Source: Mumia xiangluensis (GTDB taxonomy: Bacteria > Actinomycetota > Actinomycetes > Propionibacteriales > Nocardioidaceae). From it: a stretch of 64,000 nt of DNA. Position 1 is the stretch's first letter. Each line of letters opens with the position of its first letter. A program made the translations under genes and the position numbers. The DNA lies in NCBI RefSeq assembly GCF_010994095.1, contig NZ_WJYO01000003.1:248001-312000 (forward strand), read 5' to 3'. This document shows, piece by piece, positions 1 through 8,276 of this stretch. The notes beneath the pieces were generated by a model. The model saw nothing but the letters and a program-made list of their open reading frames with translations. It made no database searches and was not told the origin of the DNA.

Positions 1-81
1 GTCGAGTAGCCCGAGCCGCCAGCACTCCCCCCGCTGGTCGAGTAGCCCGAGCCGCCAGGCGAGGGCGTATCGAGACCCTCG
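1..81. repeat. REP-like palindromic element inside mfd (1.5 copies)
   Basis: A full copy covers about 34-81 and a partial copy covers 1-22. The two ends of the full copy are imperfect inverted repeats (GGTCGAGTAGCCCGAG against GCGAGGGCGTATCGAGACC). The same element recurs at about 57898-57941 with only a few mismatches. On the minus strand it is read in the mfd frame as GLDTPSPGGSGYSTS followed by a second GGSGYSTS-type peptide. Confidence 0.8.
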
Positions 82-1178
82 TCCACCAGGAACGGCGACG
101 TCGACCACCACGCACGCCCCGACGCGAGCGCGTGCTGGCGAACGTCGGCGAGCGACCAGTACGCGGCGGCCCCGAGGTCGATCGGTGCTTTGCCGCCGCC
201 CGCGGCCGCCGCCCACGACGCCGCGAGGAACTCCTCGCTGGTCGCCACGAGGTCGTGCGCCCGGGTCCGGACGCGTTCGGGGTCGCAGACGAGGATCGTC
301 GCGTCGGCCGGCAGCAGGTCGACGAGGAGCTCCATGCCGTCGACCAGCGCAGGCGCGAGGGACTCCATGCCCTCGACGGACTGTCCCTCGGCGAGCTTCT
401 CGAGCATCTCGCCGAGCTCGGGGTGGGCCTCGGCGAGCTCGCGTGCCTTCGCGCGGACGTCGTCGGTCAGCAGCAGCTCGCGGCACGGGGGCGCCCACAC
501 GTGCTCCACCGGGTCGGTCGAGCGCTGGTCTGCGACGGAGAAGTGCCGGATCTCGTCGACCTCGTCGCCGAAGAACTCGACGCGGAGCGGGTGGTCCTCG
601 GTCGGCGGGAACACGTCGATGATGCCGCCGCGGACCGCGAACTCGCCGCGCTTGGTGACGAGGTCGACCCGGGTGTACGCGGCGTCCGCCAGACCGCGGA
701 CGACGTCCTCGAGCACGGCGTCCTCGCCGCGGCGCAGCGCCACCGGCTCGAGGTCCGCGAGGCCCTTCACCTGCGGTTGCAGCACGGACCGGATCGGCGC
801 GACGACGACCTGGAGCGGCTTGGCGTCCGGCGTCGAGCCGGGGTGGACGATCCGGCGGAGGACCGCGAGGCGGCGTCCGACCGTGTCGGAGCGCGGCGAG
901 AGGCGCTCGTGCGGCAGCGTCTCCCAGGCCGGGAAGTCGACCACGTTGTCGGGCCCGATCAAGGACCCGATCTCCTCGGTCAACGTCTCGGCCTCGCGTG
1001 CGGTCGCGGTCACGACGAGGACGCAGGAGCTCGCCGGCACGAGCGTGGCGGCGAGAAAAGGGCGGACGGACGGTGGGGCGGAAACGTCGAGGGCGGTCAC
1101 TCCGGACCGGCGGTCGGAGACCACGCGGGCAAGGGTGGAGTCGGCTGCGACGGCCTCGGCCAAGGCGTGCAAAGACAT
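1..1178 (-). CDS. mfd: Transcription-repair coupling factor Mfd, N-terminal part
   Basis: This is the first 392 codons of Mfd, the SF2 translocase that removes stalled RNA polymerase and recruits UvrA; the gene runs off the left edge, so the helicase domains are not seen. The N-terminus (MSLHALAEAVAAD) and the UvrB-like module with the stretches FPAWETLPHERLSPRSD near residue 80 and RGGIIDVFPPT near residue 180 are typical. The start is the ATG at 1178; a possible -10 (TATCCT) lies 8 nt upstream. From about residue 368, after AWWSTSPFLVDEG, normal Mfd sequence is replaced by a Gly/Ser-rich stretch encoded by a REP-like DNA element that keeps the frame. Whether the frame is kept to the end of that insert cannot be seen. 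Confidence 0.93.
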   Translation of the reverse strand, partial: MSLHALAEAVAADSTLARVVSDRRSGVTALDVSAPPSVRPFLAATLVPASSCVLVVTATAREAETLTEEIGSLIGPDNVVDFPAWETLPHERLSPRSDTVGRRLAVLRRIVHPGSTPDAKPLQVVVAPIRSVLQPQVKGLADLEPVALRRGEDAVLEDVVRGLADAAYTRVDLVTKRGEFAVRGGIIDVFPPTEDHPLRVEFFGDEVDEIRHFSVADQRSTDPVEHVWAPPCRELLLTDDVRAKARELAEAHPELGEMLEKLAEGQSVEGMESLAPALVDGMELLVDLLPADATILVCDPERVRTRAHDLVATSEEFLAASWAAAAGGGKAPIDLGAAAYWSLADVRQHALASGRAWWSTSPFLVDEGLDTPSPGGSGYSTSGGSAGGSGYS

Positions 1179-1298
1179 AGGCCCCCAGGATAGTCCGCCG
1201 GTCAGACGCGCTGCGCCGACGGACGTCCGCTTGGCACGCGGGGCCTGATCAGGGGTGCGACGGGACCCGTCCCGCCGCACCCCTGCCAGCTCCGGGAC

Positions 1299-2459
1299 CT
1301 ACCGGTGATGGTGGCCGTGCCACTTCGGCAGCGGGTACTTCACCACCATGCCGCCCGGTGGGTCGGTCGGCGGCTCAGGTCCGGTCGGTGCGCCGATCAG
1401 CGCGCCGGTCGTCGCGTACAGACCCTTCGGCGACAGCTCGACGGCTGCTGGCATGAGAGCCTCGACGAAGGTCGACGGCGTCTTTGCTCCCTTCTTCAGC
1501 ACGGCGATCCGTCCACCGAACAGCTCGGACACGTAGATGTTGCCCTTGCGGTCCACCGCAAGGTTCGTCGACGAGGTGAAGCCCGACGCCACCTTCTTGA
1601 ACTTCCCCGTCCACGGGTGGACCTTGTAGACCGCGCCGCTTCCCGGCGCCTCGAGGCCACCTGGCAGGAGCGTGACGTAGATCCAGCCGTCCGGCCCCCA
1701 CTCCAGGTCGGTCGGGACCGGGTCACCCCAGTACGTCAGACCAACGACACACTCGGGGAACCCGAACTGCGCGGCGATCTCGGGTGTCACGGTCGCCGGG
1801 ATCGGCGGCAGCAGCGCCAACGTCGTGATCTTGCCGCGTGCGCTGATCCGCTGGATCGTGTTGGCGCCGGCGTCGGCGACGAACACGGTGCCGTGTGCGG
1901 CCGGGAGCGTCGCGTACGGATGCGGGTTGATGTCGCCGGTGTACTTCACGGGAGGGAACTCCGGCCCGGTCGGCACCTGCGCCAGGCACTCGTCGCTGAT
2001 GTCCCGCGCGCCGTACTCGACGTCTGCGTTCGGGTTGTACTTCTCCTCGTACTTCCCCGTGTCGGCCAGCACGCGAACCTTGCCGCGCGAGTCGATCGAC
2101 TTGATCCCGGTGAACCCGTTCGTGGCCGGGTCGCCGGTGAAGCCTGTCTCGGCGAAGTAGACGGTGCGGCCCTTCACGGAGACGCCGCCGACCTCCGCCC
2201 CGCCGGAGGCGTACAGCTCCGTCGGCGCGCCGCCGCGCCTGGGGACCCTGTTCAAGGTCCCTGCGAAGTTCTGGGTGACGTACGAAGTACCGTCGGCTCC
2301 GACCGCGAGGCTGAGCGGCGTCAGCAGCCCTTCGGCCAGCGTCGTCGGCGTCGGAGGCGGCGGCGGCTTGTGGCCGCCGTGCGCCTGAGCGGGTGAGATC
2401 GTCAGGGCCAGGCCGATCGCGGCTGCGGCACCGACGACGAGTACGGGTGCTCGTCTCAT
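1299..2459 (-). CDS. Secreted ScyD/ScyE-family beta-propeller protein
   Basis: A 386-residue exported protein. Residues 1-25 are a signal peptide ending in AQA, followed by a His/Pro-rich linker. The rest is made of NHL/SMP-30-like propeller blades with repeated patterns of the type GxxxVADAGANTIxRI, DLEWGPDGWIYVT and NLAVDRKGNIYVS, which is what the actinobacterial ScyD/ScyE family looks like. The tail ends in a His cluster (HGHHHR). The start at 2459 is preceded by a GGGGGAA Shine-Dalgarno; an in-frame extension to 2555 has no signal-peptide logic. The family name implies no tested function, and substrate and role are unknown. It is transcribed alone between mfd and an LCP gene. Confidence 0.8.
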   Translation of the reverse strand: MRRAPVLVVGAAAAIGLALTISPAQAHGGHKPPPPPTPTTLAEGLLTPLSLAVGADGTSYVTQNFAGTLNRVPRRGGAPTELYASGGAEVGGVSVKGRTVYFAETGFTGDPATNGFTGIKSIDSRGKVRVLADTGKYEEKYNPNADVEYGARDISDECLAQVPTGPEFPPVKYTGDINPHPYATLPAAHGTVFVADAGANTIQRISARGKITTLALLPPIPATVTPEIAAQFGFPECVVGLTYWGDPVPTDLEWGPDGWIYVTLLPGGLEAPGSGAVYKVHPWTGKFKKVASGFTSSTNLAVDRKGNIYVSELFGGRIAVLKKGAKTPSTFVEALMPAAVELSPKGLYATTGALIGAPTGPEPPTDPPGGMVVKYPLPKWHGHHHR

Positions 2460-2592
2460 GGTGTGGTTCCCCCGGTGTGATTCGAGGTCGCCCGAGACCG
2501 ACCGGTGGACAACTCGGTCAGGTTGACACAGGCCAGAGCGCCACCATCCAGACATTTCACCAACTCGTGGCGAGATCCTTTTCGACCGGTCG

Positions 2593-3675
2593 TCAGCTCA
2601 CCGACGCCGGCAGACCCGCGCCGTGGGCCTCCACCCACTCGTCGGCGCGGTCCTCGCGGACCGCACCCCACAGCTCACGCCCCTTGTCGCGGTCAAGGCG
2701 TACGACGCTCTGCGCGCCTTCGCGTCCCGTGCCCCTGACCGGTGCGGTGGTGAAGGCGACGTCGGCGGCGCGCAAGCTGCGCAGCGAGATCAGGAGGCCT
2801 CGCATGTCGCCGGTGGTCCACTCGGCGTCGACGGTCAAGTGCTTCGTCACCGCATCGAGGACGCCGTAGGCCTTCGTCGGACTGGCCAGCGTGTCGCTGG
2901 ACAGCGTCTGCCGCATCAGCGCACGGAGGAAGTTCTGCTGCCGCTTGATCCGGTCGAAGTCGCCACCCGCCAGTCCGTACCGCTGACGGACGTAGAGCAG
3001 CGCCTCGTCGCCGTTCATCCGGTGCTTGCCCGCCTCCCACGTCTTGTTCCGTGCGGAGTCGTGGACGGTCTCCGGGACGACGACCTCGACCCCGCCCAGC
3101 TCGTCGGTGAGCTCGCGGAAACCATCCCAGTCGACGATCGCGATGTGGTCGATGCGAAGGTCGGTCAACTGCTCCACGGTCGCGACGGCCAGGGACGGGC
3201 CCGCGATGGAGAACGCCGCGTTGATCTTGTTCTGGCCGTACCCGGGGATCGTGACCCAGGAGTCACGCGGGATGGACACGATCGACGCACCCTCACGGTC
3301 CGCGTCGACGTGCAGGACCATCAGCGAGTCGGTGCGCTGCTCGCCCGGCAGCCATGCGGGTGCCTCAGCGTCGTCGCCTGTCGTGGGCTCGTCCGACCGC
3401 CGGTCGGTGCCCATGACGAGGATGTTCACCCCGTCGCCCTTCGCCGGGGCGGGGCGGTTCTCCAAGCCGGAGAACGCGTCCTCGACGCGGTCGACCTGGC
3501 CCACCAGCCGCTCCTGCAGGTACCAGGCGGTGCCGCCGAGGGCGAGCGCGAGCACCACGAGGCACGCCAGTAGGCCGAGAAGGACCTTACGCAGGGTGTG
3601 CCTTCGGCGTGCGGGCTCGGTCGGCGGCGACGCGTCGTCGGACGTGGACTCGTCGGTCGTAGGGCTCTCGTTCAT
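2593..3675 (-). CDS. LytR-CpsA-Psr (LCP) family cell-wall glycopolymer ligase
   Basis: LCP proteins move undecaprenyl-linked glycopolymers onto peptidoglycan on the outer face of the membrane. This 360-residue protein has a charged cytoplasmic N-terminus, one membrane anchor at about residues 30-51, and the LCP domain from about 83. Visible motifs are NILVMGTDRR, TDSLMVLHVD, SIPRDSWV (R137 and D138), NKINAAF and FDRIKRQQNFL, which supply the acidic and arginine residues that bind the pyrophosphate of the lipid donor. It lies beside the exopolysaccharide locus on the same side as cysQ, so it is a good candidate for attaching the polymer made by that locus. Confidence 0.9.
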   Translation of the reverse strand: MNESPTTDESTSDDASPPTEPARRRHTLRKVLLGLLACLVVLALALGGTAWYLQERLVGQVDRVEDAFSGLENRPAPAKGDGVNILVMGTDRRSDEPTTGDDAEAPAWLPGEQRTDSLMVLHVDADREGASIVSIPRDSWVTIPGYGQNKINAAFSIAGPSLAVATVEQLTDLRIDHIAIVDWDGFRELTDELGGVEVVVPETVHDSARNKTWEAGKHRMNGDEALLYVRQRYGLAGGDFDRIKRQQNFLRALMRQTLSSDTLASPTKAYGVLDAVTKHLTVDAEWTTGDMRGLLISLRSLRAADVAFTTAPVRGTGREGAQSVVRLDRDKGRELWGAVREDRADEWVEAHGAGLPASVS

Positions 3676-3747
3676 CGCAGCGTCAGCGTACGCATGTCGG
3701 TGCCTTCTCCGCGCGCGAACGAGCCGATCGACGGGGTGAGGCTGACC

Positions 3748-4494
3748 TCAACCGAGACGGCTCGCGACGAACGTCGCGACGGTCTCGGCAAGCTCGGGGC
3801 GGCACACGAGGAGGTCTGGGAGCCACGGGTTCTCTCGGTTGTACTCGAGCGGACTGCCGTCGGCGCGACTGGTGGAAAGCCCGGCGGCTCGCGCAACCGC
3901 CACAGGGGCGGCCGAGTCCCACTCGTACTGCCCGCCGGCGTGAACGTACACGTCGGTCAGGTCGCGGACGACCGACATCACTTTCACGCCTGCCGACCCC
4001 ATCGGGACCAGCTCGGCCCCGATCTCCTCGGCGAGCTCACCGACGAAGGCGGGCGGGCGGCTGCGGCTGACTGCGATCCGCACCGGCCCGTCGCGTCGCG
4101 GCGGGACGCTCAGCGGCGACGCCGTGCTGAAGATCTCCCCCAGGGCGGGCTGCGCGACCGCGCCGACGGTCAGGTCGCCACGCTCCCAGAGCGCTACGTG
4201 GACGGCCCAGTCGTCGCGCGGGGGCTCGGAGAACTCGCGGGTGCCGTCGAGCGGGTCGATGATCCACACGCGCTCGGCCGAGACCCGCACCCGATCGTCG
4301 GCAGCCTCCTCGCTGAGCACCGCGTCGTCCGGCCGGTGCTCCGCCAGCAGCCGCGCGAGCACCGCCTGGCTGGCCGCGTCCCCGGCGTCCTTGAGCGCCT
4401 TTCCCTCCAGTCCGCCGCGGCGGACCTCCAAGAGCTCCGTACCGGCCTGTTCGGCCAGCCAGACTGCCAGGGCGCCGTCGTCAGCGAAGGTCAT
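3748..4494 (-). CDS. cysQ: 3'(2'),5'-bisphosphate nucleotidase CysQ (inositol monophosphatase fold)
   Basis: Li-sensitive, Mg-dependent phosphatase of the IMPase superfamily; actinobacterial CysQ turns PAP, the by-product of sulfotransferases, into AMP. The metal-binding motifs are visible: LSEEAADD, WIIDPLDGTREF and the C-terminal GGQYEWDSAAPVAVA. Length (248 aa from this start) is normal. The start ATG at 4494 is placed 6 nt after a CAGAAT -10 box, which suggests a leaderless mRNA; the 10-residue upstream extension is unlikely. It may also act on inositol phosphates. Its link to the sulfotransferase cluster 43 kb away is inference. Confidence 0.88.
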   Translation of the reverse strand: MTFADDGALAVWLAEQAGTELLEVRRGGLEGKALKDAGDAASQAVLARLLAEHRPDDAVLSEEAADDRVRVSAERVWIIDPLDGTREFSEPPRDDWAVHVALWERGDLTVGAVAQPALGEIFSTASPLSVPPRRDGPVRIAVSRSRPPAFVGELAEEIGAELVPMGSAGVKVMSVVRDLTDVYVHAGGQYEWDSAAPVAVARAAGLSTSRADGSPLEYNRENPWLPDLLVCRPELAETVATFVASRLG

Positions 4495-4500
4495 GCGGCC

Positions 4501-4506
4501 ATTCTG
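4501..4506 (-). promoter_or_regulatory. -10 box of leaderless cysQ promoter
   Basis: CAGAAT on the minus strand, separated by 6 nt from the cysQ ATG, so the first transcribed base should be at or next to the start codon. No Shine-Dalgarno fits in between. Confidence 0.5.
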
Positions 4507-4596
4507 TCGTGCGCTGGCGATCACTCGACCTAGCCCCCCCCTCGGGCGCCGCGCCCGCTACGCTGACGTGGCGCGACACGAGGAGGACCACACCGC

Positions 4597-5745
4597 ATGC
4601 CCCCGTCCAGGACGCCTCGCGGCACAGTGCTGGTAGCCACGCCGTCGGCCGACGTCTACGGCTCTGACCTGCAGCTGCGTGAGACCGTTCGCGCCCTGGT
4701 CGCAGCCGGCTGGCGGGTCCGCGTGGCCACCGGGAGCGACGGCCCTCTCGTCGCGATGATGCAGGCCGAGGGCGCCGAGGCCGCCGCCCTCGGGTTCCCT
4801 GCGCTGCGGAGGGCGTACGCATCCCCGGTCGGCCTCCTGCGCCTGGTGCGCGACGTCGCGGCTGCGGCACCCCGCGCCTGGCGGCTCGTGCGCCGTACCC
4901 GTCCCGATGTCGTGCTGGTCAACACGCTCACGCTCCCGTGGTGGACCGCCCTCGCACGCACGTGCCGCGTCCCTGTCGTGTGCCACGTCCACGAGGCCGA
5001 GCAGTCGGACCCGCGTCCGCTGCGGATCGCCCTCGCCCGTCCGCTCTCGTTGGCGACGACGGTCGTCGCCAACAGCAGCGCCACGATCGCCGAGCTCGCC
5101 GACGTCAACCCCCGACTCGGCGGGCGGGTCCGGCTCGTCCACAACGGCGTACGCGGGCCGGGTCCCATCCAGGCACCCCCGCCCGAGGGCCCTCGGCGTC
5201 TGGTCGTCGTCGGGCGTCTGTCCGTGCGCAAGGCCCCTCACGTCGCGCTCGACGTCCTGGAGCGGCTCCTCGCACAGGGGCGGGACGTTGAGCTCGCGCT
5301 CTGCGGGAGCGCACTCCCCGACCAGGCGGCGTACGAGGCGGAGCTGCACGCGCGCGCCTCGACCTCGCCGTTGGCCGGGCGGGTGCAGTTCGCCGGGCAC
5401 GTGGCACCGGTCTGGCCTGAGCTCGGGCGGGCCCACGTGCTGCTCGCACCCTCGCGCGGGGAGTCGCTCGGCAACGCCGTGATCGAGGCTCAGCTCGCCG
5501 GTCGGGCGGTCGTGGCGACCGCCGTGCAGGGACATCTCGAGTCGGTCGTCGACGGTGAGTCCGGACTCCTGGCGCCGGTCGACGACGCAGACGCGATGGC
5601 GTCGCAGGTCGCGCGGATCCTCGACGATCCCGAGCTGTACGCCGCGCTGGTCGCCGGCGGTCGAGCGCGCGCCGAGGAGATGTTCTCGCCGCAGCGCTAC
5701 GCCGAGGAGATGCAGGACGTGATCGCGTCAGCGGCAGACCGCTGA
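4597..5745 (+). CDS. Glycosyltransferase family 4 (GT-B fold)
   Basis: Cytoplasmic nucleotide-sugar-dependent glycosyltransferase of 382 residues, likely adding a sugar to the lipid-linked repeat unit. The N-terminal half holds the acceptor side; the C-terminal half carries RLVVVGRLSVRKAPHVALDVL and then APSRGESLGNAVIEAQLAGRAVVAT, the ExxxxxxxE-type motif that binds the donor nucleotide. A GAGGAGG Shine-Dalgarno precedes the ATG. A -10-like TACGCT lies near 4558, and the gene is divergent from cysQ. Sugar and acceptor cannot be read from the sequence. Confidence 0.88.
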   Translation: MPPSRTPRGTVLVATPSADVYGSDLQLRETVRALVAAGWRVRVATGSDGPLVAMMQAEGAEAAALGFPALRRAYASPVGLLRLVRDVAAAAPRAWRLVRRTRPDVVLVNTLTLPWWTALARTCRVPVVCHVHEAEQSDPRPLRIALARPLSLATTVVANSSATIAELADVNPRLGGRVRLVHNGVRGPGPIQAPPPEGPRRLVVVGRLSVRKAPHVALDVLERLLAQGRDVELALCGSALPDQAAYEAELHARASTSPLAGRVQFAGHVAPVWPELGRAHVLLAPSRGESLGNAVIEAQLAGRAVVATAVQGHLESVVDGESGLLAPVDDADAMASQVARILDDPELYAALVAGGRARAEEMFSPQRYAEEMQDVIASAADR

Positions 5746-5755
5746 GCCGGAAGTC

Positions 5756-6202
5756 TCAGGCCTCGGCCGCCAGCGCGGGGGCGCCGCCGACCTGACGCAG
5801 CGCGCGCCTGAGCTGGGTGCTCGACGTGTGCACCGTGTAGGGGAAGTAGACAACCTCCACGCCCACGGTCGCGAAGTCACGCTCGAGCTTGTCTCCCCGC
5901 GGTGTGCCGCGCCAGTCGTCGCCCTTGAAGATGCGGTCGAAGCGCAGCACCTCCCACGTCGCAAGCTTGTCCGGGACGACCTCGACGTGGACATCGTCCA
6001 CCACGTTGATGTGCCGCACGATCTCGACGCGCTCCGCGACCGGCACGAATGGTTCGAAGCCCTTCGCGTGCGCGCACATCTCGTCGGAGACGACGCCGGC
6101 GATGAGAAAGTCGCAGCGGGCCTTGGCCTGCTTGAGCACATTGAGGTGGCCGACGTGGAACAGGTCGTAGACCCCGGGTGCGTACCCGACGACGTGGCTC
6201 AT
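5756..6202 (-). CDS. Cytidylyltransferase (glycerol-3-phosphate cytidylyltransferase-like)
   Basis: A 148-residue nucleotidyltransferase of the TagD/RfaE type. The motifs are complete: GVYDLFHVGHLNVLKQAK (the HxGH site is HVGH), the RVEIVRH segment, and TVHTSSTQLRRAL, which matches the RTxGISTT-type signature. Family members make CDP-glycerol, CDP-ethanolamine or related CDP-alcohols. The next gene, divergent from this one, is a CDP-alcohol phosphotransferase, which suggests the two act in series. Start at 6202 is chosen for the GAGAGGGG Shine-Dalgarno; upstream codons to 6373 lie over the divergent promoter region. The exact alcohol is unknown. Confidence 0.82.
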   Translation of the reverse strand: MSHVVGYAPGVYDLFHVGHLNVLKQAKARCDFLIAGVVSDEMCAHAKGFEPFVPVAERVEIVRHINVVDDVHVEVVPDKLATWEVLRFDRIFKGDDWRGTPRGDKLERDFATVGVEVVYFPYTVHTSSTQLRRALRQVGGAPALAAEA

Positions 6203-6384
6203 GGCATCCCCTCTCCGAGACTTCCAGCACGAGAGTAGAGCGACAGAGGGGCATCTCGTCGCGGAATGTCCATAATCGCCCCCGCTCGGCCAGGGGCCGC
6301 CCGAATCCTCGCGTTCCGCCGCGGCTCGGCCCACGCAGGTGGGAGACTGTCGTGCGAAGACCGCACCCTTCACCGAGAGTCCCC

Positions 6385-7125
6385 ATGCCTGTCACCGAGA
6401 TGTCGCGCACGTCACGAATCCGCTCCAACGTGGCGGCGCTGTCGGCCGCTCAGAAGCCGTCGCGAGGCACCGCCGCGTACTCCCGCTACGTGAACCGCCC
6501 GCTCGGTCGGCGTGTCGCGGCGGTCGCGGCGGCCTTCGGGGTGACGCCCAACCAGGCCACCGCCGTGAGCGCCACGCTCTCGTTCTCAGGCCTCCTGCTC
6601 CTCTGCCTCGCCGACCCCAGCCTCGGCGTCGGCATCGCCGTGTCCCTCCTGCTCGCCGGCGGGTACGTCATGGACTCGGTCGACGGGCAGATCGCGAGGC
6701 TCACCGGCACCGGTTCGCGCAGCGGCGAGTGGCTCGACCACACCGTGGACTGCTTCAAGACCTGTAGCTTCCACCTCGCGGTGCTGATCTCGTTCTACCG
6801 CTTCCCCCCGGTCGAGCCCGAGTGGGCGCTGCTCGTCCCGGTCGGGTTCCAGATCGTCGACATGGTGACGTTCTTCGGGCTGATCATGATGCCGCTGCTG
6901 CGCCAGGGCACCCCGGCTCCGTCCGACGACCTGACTCCGGAGAACCCGCTCCGCACGTGGGCGATCCTGCCGACCGACTACGGCATCTTCTGCTGGGTCT
7001 TCGTGCTGATGGGATGGCCGACTCTCTACTTCGCCGGCTACACCGCGTTGTTCGCGATCAACGCGCTCGTCCTGGTGGTCGTCCTCCGCAAGTGGTGGCG
7101 CGAACTGAAGGCGATGGACCGATGA
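6385..7125 (+). CDS. CDP-alcohol phosphatidyltransferase family membrane protein
   Basis: Integral membrane enzyme of 246 residues that transfers a phospho-alcohol group from a CDP-alcohol. The signature DGx2ARx8Gx3Dx3D is complete (VDGQIARL ... GEWLDHTVD, around residues 95-120), and about six hydrophobic segments surround it. The stop overlaps the ATG of the next glycosyltransferase (ATGA), so the two are translated together. Given the TagD-like neighbour, it may add a polyol or alcohol phosphate to the surface polymer or its lipid carrier. The start (6385 or 6403) is uncertain because no strong Shine-Dalgarno is seen. Confidence 0.82.
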   Translation: MPVTEMSRTSRIRSNVAALSAAQKPSRGTAAYSRYVNRPLGRRVAAVAAAFGVTPNQATAVSATLSFSGLLLLCLADPSLGVGIAVSLLLAGGYVMDSVDGQIARLTGTGSRSGEWLDHTVDCFKTCSFHLAVLISFYRFPPVEPEWALLVPVGFQIVDMVTFFGLIMMPLLRQGTPAPSDDLTPENPLRTWAILPTDYGIFCWVFVLMGWPTLYFAGYTALFAINALVLVVVLRKWWRELKAMDR

Positions 7126-8276
7126 AGGTGGCACTGATCGGCACCCGCGGGGTCCCCGCCCGGTACGGAGGCTTCGAGACCGCAGTCGAGGAGATCGGGC
7201 GACGTCTCGCCGACTCCGGCCACGAGGTCTGGGTCTACTGCCGCACCGTCGAGGACGAGGACCGCCCGCGGACCTACCTCGGGATGCACCTCGTCCACCT
7301 GCCGGCGGTCCGCCGCAAGACCCTCGAGACGCTGTCCCACACCGCGCTGTCCGTCGCGCACGCGGTGACCCGCAGACGGCGCTTCGACGCGGCGGTCGTC
7401 TTCAACGCCGCCAACGCGCCGTTCGTCCCGGGGCTGAGGCTGCGTCGGACCCCCGTGGCCGTCCACGTGGACGGCTTGGAGTGGCAGCGGGCGAAGTGGA
7501 GCGGCGCGGGTCGGCGCTACTACCGGACGGCCGAGTCCGCGTCTGTCCGGTGGGCCGACGCGCTGATCGCCGACGCCGTCGGCATCGCCGACTACTACGA
7601 GGACGAGTTCGGCGTCGAGACCACGTTTGTCCCGTACGGCGCACCGATCCTCGACTCCTCGGCCGCCGACCGGATCGCTGAACTCGACCTGACGCCGGGT
7701 CGCTACCACCTCGTGGTGGCGCGCTTCGAGCCTGAGAACCACGTCCGCGAGATCGTCGCCGGCTATCGCGCGTCGCGCGCCGACCATCCCCTGGTGGTGG
7801 TGGGGTCGGCCCCGTACGCCGACGCTTACACCGCCGAGATCGAGGCGCTCGCCAGCGACGACCCTCGCATCCGCTTGGTCGGCGGGGTCTGGGACCAGGC
7901 TCAGCTCGACCAGCTGTACGCGAACGCTGCAACCTATCTCCACGGCCACTCCGTCGGCGGCACCAACCCGTCGCTGTTGCGAGCGATGGGAGCCGGAGCG
8001 CCGGTCATCGCCTTCGACGTCGTGTTCAACCGTGAGGTCCTCGGCGACGCCGCACCGGTGTTCAGCTCGCCCGACGATCTCGCCCGACTCGTCGAGAAGG
8101 CCGAGGGCGACCCGGAGGGGACGCGCGCGTTGGGTCGATCGCTGCAGGAGCGGGCCTCGCGCCGCTACCGCTGGGAAGACGTCGCAGACGCCTACGCCGA
8201 CCTGCTCGAACGACTGACCCGTGGGTACTCCACCCGTGGCGCAGCATCGGGGCGTCGCCTTGGCCACGCCGACTGA
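7122..8276 (+). CDS. Glycosyltransferase with DUF1972 domain (rhamnosyltransferase-like)
   Basis: A 384-residue GT-B enzyme. It starts with KVALIGTRGVPARYGGFETAVEEIGRRL, the hallmark of DUF1972 proteins such as Cps2T and RgpB-type rhamnosyltransferases. The C-terminal donor-binding half includes HGHSVGGTNPSLLRAMGAGAPVIAFD. The ATG overlaps the stop of the preceding gene, and its end overlaps the start of the flippase, so it sits inside a tight operon. It likely makes an early linkage of the repeat unit. Rhamnose as the sugar is only suggested by the family. Confidence 0.85.
   Translation: MKVALIGTRGVPARYGGFETAVEEIGRRLADSGHEVWVYCRTVEDEDRPRTYLGMHLVHLPAVRRKTLETLSHTALSVAHAVTRRRRFDAAVVFNAANAPFVPGLRLRRTPVAVHVDGLEWQRAKWSGAGRRYYRTAESASVRWADALIADAVGIADYYEDEFGVETTFVPYGAPILDSSAADRIAELDLTPGRYHLVVARFEPENHVREIVAGYRASRADHPLVVVGSAPYADAYTAEIEALASDDPRIRLVGGVWDQAQLDQLYANAATYLHGHSVGGTNPSLLRAMGAGAPVIAFDVVFNREVLGDAAPVFSSPDDLARLVEKAEGDPEGTRALGRSLQERASRRYRWEDVADAYADLLERLTRGYSTRGAASGRRLGHAD

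Noticed and set aside
4481-4870. Short Arg-rich frames opposite glycosyltransferase and similar small frames all over the window
   Set aside because: They overlap strongly supported genes, have no Shine-Dalgarno or leaderless promoter, and show the amino-acid composition of GC shadows.
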